DNA from: Palsa-1150 sp964531095 | GTDB lineage: Bacteria; Myxococcota_A; Polyangia; Polyangiales; Polyangiaceae | NCBI GenBank assembly: GCA_964531095.1 | Contig: CAZHED010000006.1 | Span: 62,001 to 126,000 of the forward strand | Reading direction: 5' to 3' | Length of the DNA stretch: 64,000 bases | Part shown: one piece after another, positions 17,304 to 24,840 of the stretch | Layout of the letters: each line of letters begins with the position of its first letter | How positions within the stretch are numbered: position 1 is the stretch's first letter | The notes under the pieces: model-generated | The model's input: only the letters and a program-made list of their open reading frames with translations | The model's database searches: none | Told to the model about the DNA's origin: nothing | Program-made: the position numbers and the translations under genes

Positions 17304-18514
17304 GCGCGCTCCTTCGCATCGAGCTCACGCGCGCCCCGCACGGGCCGTGAGACGAACGCGTCGAGCGCCCGTCCGCAGCGAAGCTCGTACTGCCGCCGCA
17401 ACTCTCGCGTGACGGCTTCGACCTGCTCGGTCTTCACGAGCGTCACCGTGCAGCCTCCGAAGCCCCCGCCCGTCATTCGAGCGCCGTAGACGCCGGCCCC
17501 TTCGCCGAGCTCGCGCGCCACGTCGACCAGTACGTCGAGCTCCGCGCAGCTCACCTCGAAGTCGTCGCGCAGCGATCTGTGGCTGTCGTAAAAGAGCGAG
17601 CCGGCGTCCCGAACGGCGCCTGCCTCGAACCTCCGCGCGGCCTCCAGGGTTCGAGCGTTCTCCGTCACCACGTGGCGCGCTCGCTTGTGAAGCACGGGAC
17701 CGAGCGCGCCCCGAGCGCCGTCCACGGCTTCCACCGTGGCGTCGCGGAGGCTCGCGACGCCGAGCTGGCGCGCCGCGCTCTCGCACTCGGCGCGCCGGCG
17801 GGCGTAGGCGCCGTCGCCGAGGGAGTGCCGCACGTTCGTATTGGCGATGAGGATGCTCACTGTCGGATCGGCCAGAGGCACCGTTCGAGCGACTTCTGCG
17901 CGGCAATCGATGAGAAGCGGCCCTCGGTCTTCGCCCAGGACACAAACCAACTGATCCATGAGCCCGCACGGTACGCCGGCAAATTCGTGCTCGGCGGTCT
18001 GGCAGAGTCGAGCTTTGTCGATCGGGTCGAGATGCATCCCGGTCACCGCCTCGAGCAAGGTTGCCATCGCCACTTCGAGCGCGGCGCTGCTCGACAATCC
18101 GGCCCCGAGGGGTACGTCGGACGCGATCAGGGCGCACAGAGAAGGGACCCGACCGCCCCGCCGCTCGACCCCGGCAACGACTCCGCGCACGTAGTTCGAC
18201 CAAGACGGCTCCCCGCGGCGCTGCGGCTCGTCCAGCGGGATTTCGACCGGAGAATTCGTCATCGCGCTTTGCAGCTTCAGGCGAGCGCGCGGACTCGAGC
18301 TGTCCGTGGCAGCGGCAATGACGGTGTGCCGATCGATCGCCATCGGCAGCACGAAACCGCCATTGTAGTCGGTGTGCTCTCCGATGAGATTGACCCGGCC
18401 AGGCGCGGCGACGAGCCACATGGGCGGCATGGCGAAGCGGTCCTCGAATGAGCGCGCGGCGGACCGGCCCAGCGCTCGCAGAGACTGCCCCGTCGGCCTC
18501 ATGGGTTCTGCCAT
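17300..18514 (-). CDS. galK: Galactokinase
   Basis: GHMP-family kinase making galactose 1-phosphate from galactose and ATP; 404 residues from the ATG at 18514. Signature PGRVNLIGEHTDYNGG (about residues 38-53), the ATP loop PLGAGLSSSAALEVA, and the C-terminal GARMTGGGFGGCTV motif are all present. A longer upstream reading frame is open but is low-quality and lacks family similarity, so the start was placed just before the RxF...PGRVN region. First gene of the galK-galT-GH74 operon, divergent from the porin operon. Confidence 0.95.
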   Translation of the reverse strand: MAEPMRPTGQSLRALGRSAARSFEDRFAMPPMWLVAAPGRVNLIGEHTDYNGGFVLPMAIDRHTVIAAATDSSSPRARLKLQSAMTNSPVEIPLDEPQRRGEPSWSNYVRGVVAGVERRGGRVPSLCALIASDVPLGAGLSSSAALEVAMATLLEAVTGMHLDPIDKARLCQTAEHEFAGVPCGLMDQLVCVLGEDRGPLLIDCRAEVARTVPLADPTVSILIANTNVRHSLGDGAYARRRAECESAARQLGVASLRDATVEAVDGARGALGPVLHKRARHVVTENARTLEAARRFEAGAVRDAGSLFYDSHRSLRDDFEVSCAELDVLVDVARELGEGAGVYGARMTGGGFGGCTVTLVKTEQVEAVTRELRRQYELRCGRALDAFVSRPVRGARELDAKERA

Positions 18515-18841
18515 CGGGCCGACTTTCGCAGAGATGCTGCACCCGCGCCAGGGCAGGGGCGTCCGCTCGTTGGACGGACCGGGGGAGGGGGCCCGCCGCC
18601 GAATGGGGCGGGCCTTGGTTGTCGGAGGGTAACGCACTGCGTCCGCATTTTGACTTGCGCAGCGTTGGCAAGGTGACTTAAGTAGCCGGCGCATTCCGGC
18701 GCGGGTGTTTGCGTGGGCACGGCGATCGCGAGGTCCCGCCGGTTTGGAGGAGCTTATGGGCCAGCGGTACGGGCAAGACGCGCACGCTCCTCGTCGGCAG
18801 GGGCAGTTCGACTCGAAGCCAGCGCGAGCACTCCATTGCAT
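18515..18841. promoter_or_regulatory. Divergent intergenic region galK / porin operon
   Basis: About 330 bases separating two outward-reading operons. The half nearest galK is very GC-rich. Around 18655-18690 the sequence is less GC-rich, with a TTGACT hexamer and an 8-bp palindrome ACTTAAGT (18676-18683), a plausible location for a promoter or regulator site. From 18746 there is a strong GGAGGAG ribosome site followed by a short reading frame described separately. No copy of the 16-bp palindrome at 11702 is found here. Confidence 0.35.
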
Positions 18842-18848
18842 TTGCTAG
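18756..18848 (+). CDS. Possible 30-residue leader ORF
   Basis: The best ribosome site in this region, GGAGGAG at 18746-18752, is followed by ATG at 18756 and a frame of 30 codons ending with TAG at 18846-18848. The stop overlaps the likely TTG start region (18836-18842) of the outer-membrane protein in another frame, so termination and re-initiation could couple the two. The peptide has no recognisable family and could equally be chance, or a sign that the porin start is misread. The alternative explanation is a frameshift in the porin's 5' end. Confidence 0.3.
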   Translation: MGQRYGQDAHAPRRQGQFDSKPARALHCIC

Positions 18849-20371
18849 CGCGAAGACGCGTCGCGGCAGGTTCGTTGCTCCTGGCGCTCGCAGTGGGCTC
18901 TCGCGGCGCCAGGGCCGACGAGCCGGCCCCCGGCACGCCCGATACGGTTCCAGGCGCTCCGAGACCCGCGGGGCTCGGAATGGCTCCCGAGGCGCCCCCG
19001 GTACCTCCGGCTCCTGGGGGCAGGGCACCGTCGTTCGGCGCCCCGGTGAGCGACGGGGACTGGTCGTTTCGGATCTCCGGACGAATTTCCGGGGCGGAGG
19101 GCTTCGGCATCGGGCGGCCCCCGGCAAATCCACCCGCAGGCTACGAGGGAACGCCCCTTCATATCCCGCCTGTCGTGCAGGGACGCCTGCCATTTTGGGC
19201 GGGCGCTGGGGGCGGCCTCTTCTTGCAGTATGGCAACTCCGTAGTTACCGCGTTCGCGGCATTTTACGCGAACATCTCGCCCTCCCAGTATCAAGGCTAC
19301 TACAATCCCAGCACCGGCCCCTCCTTCGGCCAGGGCTACATCACCATCACGCCCGAGCCGATCGGCTCCTGGCGCCTATCGTGGAAGGTCGGCGCGTTCG
19401 TCGATGTCTATGCGGGCCCCGGCCAGTGGGGGTGGGGAATCTTCGGGCCGTTCCTCGGGCTTCGCGGCTACGGGGAGACCCTAAGCGCCGACTACGATCT
19501 CACGCCCGACTGGCGGCTGCAGTTCAACCACGGCATCCTGGCGAACCCGGGCGTTGCCGAGAACTTCGTGCGCGGCGACTACAACACCTGGTCGGAAACC
19601 GGCGTATCGGACATCGTGCACCACGCGCACGCTGGCTTCGTATACAAGAATCTCTACACGCTCCGGTTGCACTACGCGAGCGCCTACGGCACCGACGACC
19701 GCAAGTACCTCCAGACGTTTCTGACCACCCCACCCAGGGATGGCCGATTCGATGCCGTTCTCGCCGAGGCGAGAATGACCGAGGAGCCGTACGGACACGG
19801 CCAGCTCGGGGTGACCGCTGGTTTCTGGAACTTCGATCATGCCGCTTCGGTGGGCGATGGGATCTGGTGGGGGATCGACTACACGCAGGGCGCCAAGGAC
19901 ATGATCAACAAGTTCATCGGGCCGCTCAGCAACGGCAACGGAAAGGTCTTTGCCGTAAGTTGGGAATACGACACGAGCGTCGCCAGGATTCTCTGGTATC
20001 CGCGCGGCTTCGACGGTCGTGCGCCCGACCTCAGCGTGCGCGTCGCGGCGACGAACGTATGGACCCTGGCGAGCGACGATCCGACCTACAAGCACGCAAC
20101 TGGGTATTACGTCGGCGCGGAGCTCGAGTACAAAATGCTGTCGTGGTTCAGCGCCACGTTCCAAACCTACGGCGAGAGCCGCGACTCGAATCTCGGTCGC
20201 TACGAGATCTTCAGTCTGAACCCCGGTATCCGGTTCCACTCGGATTGGCTCAGCACCGACAGCATCCAGCTCATCTACAGCCGCCGCTTTTACAGTCAAG
20301 CCGTCGACAACAACTCCGCCATGCCTCTCGACCGCGACTACGTGGTGCTGGGCGGCTACTTCACCTTCTAG
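18842..20371 (+). CDS. Outer-membrane beta-barrel protein 1
   Basis: Predicted porin-like barrel, about 509 residues. From the TTG at 18842 there is a signal peptide (LARRRVAAGSLLLALAVG then ARADEP, cleavage after ARA), a Pro/Ala/Gly-rich stretch, and then many amphipathic strands ending with the aromatic C-terminus GGYFTF expected for BAM-dependent barrels. TTG at 18836 and GTG at 18713 are alternatives; the GTG would give an unusually long basic leader. I do not recognise a named family. It shares features with the next gene (IGPLSNGNG versus LGPHSNGNG near the same place), so the two are probably paralogues or a pair. Role inferred: oligosaccharide passage across the outer membrane. Confidence 0.75.
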   Translation: MLARRRVAAGSLLLALAVGSRGARADEPAPGTPDTVPGAPRPAGLGMAPEAPPVPPAPGGRAPSFGAPVSDGDWSFRISGRISGAEGFGIGRPPANPPAGYEGTPLHIPPVVQGRLPFWAGAGGGLFLQYGNSVVTAFAAFYANISPSQYQGYYNPSTGPSFGQGYITITPEPIGSWRLSWKVGAFVDVYAGPGQWGWGIFGPFLGLRGYGETLSADYDLTPDWRLQFNHGILANPGVAENFVRGDYNTWSETGVSDIVHHAHAGFVYKNLYTLRLHYASAYGTDDRKYLQTFLTTPPRDGRFDAVLAEARMTEEPYGHGQLGVTAGFWNFDHAASVGDGIWWGIDYTQGAKDMINKFIGPLSNGNGKVFAVSWEYDTSVARILWYPRGFDGRAPDLSVRVAATNVWTLASDDPTYKHATGYYVGAELEYKMLSWFSATFQTYGESRDSNLGRYEIFSLNPGIRFHSDWLSTDSIQLIYSRRFYSQAVDNNSAMPLDRDYVVLGGYFTF

Positions 20372-20475
20372 CCGTGAAAGCGAAGCACGATGCTCCCGAT
20401 CTCCTCCAAGCGGCCGCCCGAGCGCGGTCGGGGCCCTCTCGCCCGATCCCGGTCGAATCCAGGAAGGTGGGTCCG

Positions 20476-21981
20476 ATGAAACGCGGCCTCCAAGTCGCCA
20501 TGGTCCTGGCGTCGATCGCGACCTCCGCCTCGGCTCTTGCCGAGGACGAAGCCCCCGACCAGTCTTTGCCTCGACTCGGTCTTTTGCCGGGCGAGCCGCT
20601 GGTGCCGAGCGCAGCCCCGTCACTGCCCTTCGGCATCCACCCGGCCGAATCCAAAGAGCTCGTGCTCGACTTTCACGGCTATCTGCTCTTGCCGATGGAG
20701 ATGGGTGTCCACGAGCGCCTCAACCCGGTGGTCGGACAAAGCGGCACCGTGCTTCATACGCCGCCGGTTATCCCTCAGTATCCCCGTGGGTTCGAGTACA
20801 CGGGGGTCATACCGAATCCCTGGGGACAGCTCAACTTGACCTACGGAAACTCGATCATCTCGGCGACGACGATCTTGGGTACCGGCACGTTCTCGAGCGT
20901 CCAGAGCTGGTACGACACCGTCAACCAGCTCGGGGTGTACGACGCGTTCCTGACCGTCAACCTATCCAAGGCCATCGGCATTCCGTTCGAAGCGAACGTG
21001 GGCGCGCTCACCGGCCGCTACGGCGCGATGGGCGCTTACGACGCCGGGCGATACGGAACGCCGCTCATCGCGCGGACGAACATGGTGGGCGAGATGCTCA
21101 CCGCGGCCTATCCGGCCGGCAAATTCCGATTCGTGCTCGAGCAAGGATTCGGAGGTCAACTCGCAAGCCCGCCCATCAACATCGTGCCTGCGGGGTGGAA
21201 CGGATTCGTCAACCCGTCCCTGGGGTCGACGTTCGTCAACCACGTGCACGGCGGACTCGCGTACGGCAAAGTCCTTCAGCTCGGCCTGCACTATCTGACG
21301 GCGTGGTCCCAAGACGACCAGAGGGCCAATGCTCTCATTCCCGATGGTCGAATCACCGTGGTCGGGGCAGACGCCCACGTCAGCGGCCAGTTCGGTCATT
21401 TGTTTCTCGGTGTTGCGCACACCCAGTTGATCAATGCGGCCACCGTGGCAGGCGCGCTGGAGGTCCTGAACGCGCGTGGCGGGGGACCCGATCTGATCGA
21501 GGGGTACCTCGGGCCTCACAGCAACGGAAACGGCGGGCTGACGACGTTCGGCTTCCAGTACGACCTCAGCCTGTCTCGCCTTCTGTTCGGCCCGGCATAC
21601 GTCGGCGAGAGCCCCGACGTTTTGATCAGCCTGTTCGGCATCGGAACGTCGGTCAGCAGCAGCGATCCGATGTTCGACGGCGTCTTCAAGCTGAAGATCG
21701 GCGCCGAGGCGACGTACGATTTCTTGTCCTGGCTGGGCGTCTCCGAGCGGTTCGACCACGTGCGCCTGAATAGCAGCGACGACAAGCAGGCGTTCTCGAT
21801 GCTGTCGTCCCGCCTTCTCTTTCACACGGGCTGGAAGGCGCGAAACGAGATTGCGCTCCAGTACACGTACTTCTCCGACGGCGTGAACGTGTACGCACGA
21901 ACGGGGTACCCGCCGATCGTAGACCCGAGCTACAATCCGGACCTCCACGTATTCTCGTTGATCGGAAGCATCTGGTGGTGA
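20476..21981 (+). CDS. Outer-membrane beta-barrel protein 2
   Basis: Second predicted barrel, 501 residues, with signal peptide MKRGLQVAMVLASIATSASA followed by LAEDEAP. Repeating strands such as LVLDFHGYLLLPMEM and a final IGSIWW aromatic C-terminus support an outer-membrane barrel. AGGAAGG lies upstream of the ATG at 20476. A run of HSNGNGGLTTFGFQYD corresponds to LSNGNGKVFAVSWEYD in the preceding protein, supporting common ancestry. It sits 104 bases after that gene and its stop overlaps the region just before the next lipoprotein start, so all are likely one transcript. No named family is recognised with confidence. Confidence 0.8.
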   Translation: MKRGLQVAMVLASIATSASALAEDEAPDQSLPRLGLLPGEPLVPSAAPSLPFGIHPAESKELVLDFHGYLLLPMEMGVHERLNPVVGQSGTVLHTPPVIPQYPRGFEYTGVIPNPWGQLNLTYGNSIISATTILGTGTFSSVQSWYDTVNQLGVYDAFLTVNLSKAIGIPFEANVGALTGRYGAMGAYDAGRYGTPLIARTNMVGEMLTAAYPAGKFRFVLEQGFGGQLASPPINIVPAGWNGFVNPSLGSTFVNHVHGGLAYGKVLQLGLHYLTAWSQDDQRANALIPDGRITVVGADAHVSGQFGHLFLGVAHTQLINAATVAGALEVLNARGGGPDLIEGYLGPHSNGNGGLTTFGFQYDLSLSRLLFGPAYVGESPDVLISLFGIGTSVSSSDPMFDGVFKLKIGAEATYDFLSWLGVSERFDHVRLNSSDDKQAFSMLSSRLLFHTGWKARNEIALQYTYFSDGVNVYARTGYPPIVDPSYNPDLHVFSLIGSIWW

Positions 21982-21989
21982 GGCGACTC

Positions 21990-23024
21990 ATGGCACCCTC
22001 GTCATCGACAGGCACCCACGGGCGGCGCAGCGAACGCAGGACGCTCGCGGCGTCGCTCGTCGTGGCGGGGCTGCTCTCGGTCGCGGTGGCTTCGTCGCTG
22101 TCGGCGGGCGGGTGCAGCTCGCGACCGCTTCGTCCGGCGCCGGGGATCGACTGCAGCGAAGAGGCTCCGTACGACCTCGTCATGCTCGATGACTACGACA
22201 ACGGCAACTACGGCTGGTACTCGTACGGTGACACGACGCCGGGCGCGATCGAGACGACGGGAATGGCCGGCGGAGCAACCACGGTCGAGCCCGACGGCGG
22301 CATCAACTACTCGTTCACCGCCGCGATCGAAAACGGCGGTCTATGCGGAGTCCACCGCGCGCTCTTTCTCCAGGCGCACGGCTACCAAGACTACGGAACC
22401 GGATGGGGCACCTACAACATCGGCGTCGTCGGCGGCTACATGGGCGGCCAGACGTGCACGAACCCCGGTGATGGCGGCAGTACGATTTGTCCCATCGACG
22501 CTTCGGCCTACGAGGGGGTGGCCTTCTGGGCGCGGAGTTACGACCCGACCGGCGCGCCCACGACCAACGGGTTCACGCTGTCCATCAACGACAAGAACTC
22601 CCACGGCGGCTACGTCCCGGATGCGTCCACGGCCACTGGCTATACCGACTCCGGCGTGTGCATCACGTACGACGCGGGAGTTCTCGGCAACGGTTCGGCG
22701 GCCTACACGAACGTGAGCGGCATGGGACCCGCCGGGGGCGCCACGGTGAGCGCGCAGCCTCCGCCGGACGCGTGCGGCAACAATTTCGTATACCCGATGA
22801 TCACGACCGAGCAGTGGCACCTCTACACGATTCCGTGGAGCTCCTTTCACCAGGCCGCGATGCCGAACCGAATTCCGACCGGCTTCGATCCGTCGACTCT
22901 CTTCCAGTTCTTGATCATAGGCCCGAAAGAGGCGCGACTGGCGCTGTGGATGGCCAAGCTCGGGTTGTATCGGCACAAACAAGCCGACGCCGGGATCGAG
23001 GCGGGGAGCGAGGCGGGCCCATGA
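21990..23024 (+). CDS. Lipoprotein with CBM-like jelly-roll domain
   Basis: Exported protein of 344 residues. A basic N-terminus, hydrophobic core and SAGGC lipobox-like site point to lipid anchoring. The mature part has features of a carbohydrate-binding jelly-roll: YDLVMLDDYDNGNYGWYSYG at the start, AYEGVAFWARS in the middle, a run QWHLYTIPWSSF and a C-terminal strand LWMAKLGLYR, the pattern of CBM11-like and related galactose-binding-fold modules. No catalytic motif was seen. ATG at 21990 (GAGG 7 bases upstream) is preferred to a GTG at 21975 that overlaps the previous stop. Likely a surface glycan-binding protein for the locus, in the way SusD/SGBP proteins serve Bacteroidetes; this is inference. 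Confidence 0.7.
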   Translation: MAPSSSTGTHGRRSERRTLAASLVVAGLLSVAVASSLSAGGCSSRPLRPAPGIDCSEEAPYDLVMLDDYDNGNYGWYSYGDTTPGAIETTGMAGGATTVEPDGGINYSFTAAIENGGLCGVHRALFLQAHGYQDYGTGWGTYNIGVVGGYMGGQTCTNPGDGGSTICPIDASAYEGVAFWARSYDPTGAPTTNGFTLSINDKNSHGGYVPDASTATGYTDSGVCITYDAGVLGNGSAAYTNVSGMGPAGGATVSAQPPPDACGNNFVYPMITTEQWHLYTIPWSSFHQAAMPNRIPTGFDPSTLFQFLIIGPKEARLALWMAKLGLYRHKQADAGIEAGSEAGP

Positions 23025-23110
23025 GTCCTCGTCGACTCCGGGTCGGTACTCAAAAGCAGCGATGCGCGGTGGGGACCACGTGTTCCGGACAGAATGGGAG
23101 TGATTCAAAC

Positions 23111-24091
23111 ATGAAAACAATTCTTCGAGCTCGAACCGTTTCTTATTCGATCGTGTCGCTGGCTCTGGGGGCGACAATTGCCGACTACGGGTGCTCCACG
23201 ACCGCGGTCAACGGGACTCCGGACGCTGGGGGGTCGGGAAGCAGCAGCAGCGGCGGAAGCAGCAGCAGCAGCAGCGGAAGCAGCGGGGGGAGCAGCAGCG
23301 GTGGAAGCAGCAGCAGCGGCGGAAGTAGCAGCGGGGTTGCGCTCGTGGACGCCGGTCCCATCACGTGCAGCGCGAAAGTGCCCGCGCCGGACGCCGGCGC
23401 ATTCCTCATCTCCGACTTCTCGAGCGTCACGGCCAATGATGCGGGGACGGCTCCGACGACCTTCGGCACTTATCCTGGGTATTTCGGCGGAACGTACTTC
23501 TACCCGGCTTCTCCGACGGTCGCCGGGGCGGGACTGCCGGGTACGGACCAGGCAGCAAACCCGGACGCGGGGAACTACTGCACCCAGCCGCTGAGCCAGA
23601 ACTCGTTTCTTGCCACGGTGACCCCCGCGAGCAAGAGCTGGGTGCTCTCGGGCATGGTTGCTGGGTTCTCCGGGGTCGGGTTTTACATCCAAAGCGCTCC
23701 CGTTCTGTGCGTCGACGCTTCGGCATACAAGGGCGTGAGCTTCACTATTTCGGGAACCGTCGGCTCAGCCAGTCCAGATGCGTCGACCAGCCAGATCACG
23801 TTCAAGGCGTTCGAAGCCGCCGACCGCCCGGTCGGGGTTCCAACTGTTCCTCCCGGGACGTGCACGATGGGAAGCGCATGCAACCCGCCGTCGATCTCGT
23901 TCGCGGTGCCGGCCACCCCCACGACGATGACGATTCACTGGACGGACCTCACCGGAGGCGTGCCCGACCCGACCCTCAGCGATCCGTCGACGCTGTCCGG
24001 GATTGAATGGGACCTGCCGTGGCCCTGCACCAACGGCACGCCCTACCCGGTCAACGTCACCATTCAGAACGTGCAGTTCGTCACGCAATAG
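23111..24091 (+). CDS. Ser/Gly-linker envelope protein, unknown
   Basis: Protein of 326 residues with an N-terminal export signal ending near DYGC (a weak lipobox), then a long Ser/Gly linker (about residues 40-75) and a roughly 250-residue domain. That domain contains AGAFLISDFSSVTANDAG, DASAYKGVSFTISG and a final NVTIQNVQFVTQ, the same strand order (DASAY.GV.F...) as in the preceding lipoprotein, so it is probably another CBM-like jelly roll. A GGGAG site lies upstream of ATG 23111. It is the second of three adjacent putative glycan-binding lipoproteins. Function is inferred only from fold pattern and neighbours. Confidence 0.65.
   Translation: MKTILRARTVSYSIVSLALGATIADYGCSTTAVNGTPDAGGSGSSSSGGSSSSSSGSSGGSSSGGSSSSGGSSSGVALVDAGPITCSAKVPAPDAGAFLISDFSSVTANDAGTAPTTFGTYPGYFGGTYFYPASPTVAGAGLPGTDQAANPDAGNYCTQPLSQNSFLATVTPASKSWVLSGMVAGFSGVGFYIQSAPVLCVDASAYKGVSFTISGTVGSASPDASTSQITFKAFEAADRPVGVPTVPPGTCTMGSACNPPSISFAVPATPTTMTIHWTDLTGGVPDPTLSDPSTLSGIEWDLPWPCTNGTPYPVNVTIQNVQFVTQ
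23238..23337 (+). repeat. AGC/GGA-type tract coding Ser/Gly linker
   Basis: Imperfect tandem agc and ggaagc units within the preceding coding sequence, translating to repeated Ser and Gly residues. Such a tract is prone to slippage in multiples of three, which would vary linker length without breaking the frame. It is coding and is not a CRISPR array. Confidence 0.75.
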
Positions 24092-24129
24092 GGCTTGCCG
24101 CGGCGGCTTGCCATACCGAGGACTCCCCC

Positions 24130-24816
24130 ATGTCGATCCGACTCGCGCCGCTCGCCTGCGTGCTCGCCCTCGCGCCCACCGGTTGCCTTTGTCCCCCGTG
24201 TCCAGCAGCCGGGGGTGCAGCGTCGCCCTCGGCGGGCTCGGACTCCTCCACCACGCGGACGGCATCGTCCGGACCCGTTCCGGACCGCCTCTCGATCTGG
24301 GACGGCGACAAAGTAGGGTCGGGGCAGGGCTGGGCCGATTGCGACAAGAAGCCCGGCTGCAAGTCGACCGTCGTCAAGGCCTCGGGCGCCGGCATGAAGG
24401 GCAGCGCCGGGCTCAAGTTCCACGGGGAGGGGCCCGGGTGGTTGGGGATGGGCTGGAACTGGTTCGGCTGGTACCCCGAGACGGCCGGGACGGACATCAG
24501 CCGGTACGCGAATTTGACATTCCAGATCCGAGTCGAAAGCAAGTCTCCCGAAACGGCGGTGGATCCCGCCGCCGTGACCGCGCTGCTCGGGTGCAGCAAA
24601 GGAAAGAAGAGCTCCGCCGACGCCGCGGTCCAGAAGTACACGGCGGACTTTGCTGACGGGCAGTGGCACAAGGTCGCCATTCCCATCGCTGACCTCCTTT
24701 CCGGTGCGGGTTCCGTTTTCGACCCCGGAACGGCCTGGGAATTTCGGTTGAGCGCATGGAGCGCCACGCCGCGCGAGTTCACGATCTACGTGGATGACAT
24801 CGCGGCCGAGAAGTAG
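24130..24816 (+). CDS. Lipoprotein, probable carbohydrate-binding
   Basis: Lipoprotein of 228 residues with LAPTGC lipobox (C19) and a Ser/Thr-rich linker, then a single domain of about 170 residues. Strands such as RLSIWDGDKVG, SAGLKFHGEGPGWLGMGWNWFGWYP, and the ending FTIYVDDIAAEK have the aromatic-rich face and closing VDDI strand of carbohydrate-binding jelly rolls (compare CBM11-like and discoidin-type modules). The ATG at 24130 is well placed; longer in-frame starts would run into the previous gene. It lies 24 bases before the GH3 gene and is the last of the three lipoproteins. No catalytic residues recognised. Confidence 0.65.
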   Translation: MSIRLAPLACVLALAPTGCLCPPCPAAGGAASPSAGSDSSTTRTASSGPVPDRLSIWDGDKVGSGQGWADCDKKPGCKSTVVKASGAGMKGSAGLKFHGEGPGWLGMGWNWFGWYPETAGTDISRYANLTFQIRVESKSPETAVDPAAVTALLGCSKGKKSSADAAVQKYTADFADGQWHKVAIPIADLLSGAGSVFDPGTAWEFRLSAWSATPREFTIYVDDIAAEK

Positions 24817-24840
24817 ACACGTCGACTTCTCGGTGCCGAG

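Noticed and set aside
18709..21981. A single 1090-residue frame covering both outer-membrane genes
   Set aside because: Only its second half corresponds to the second porin; the first half is the wrong frame of the first porin, which has its own signal peptide and C-terminal aromatic strand.
23238..23337. CRISPR array or tandem repeat element
   Set aside because: The repeat unit is a triplet-based coding tract with no constant spacer length.
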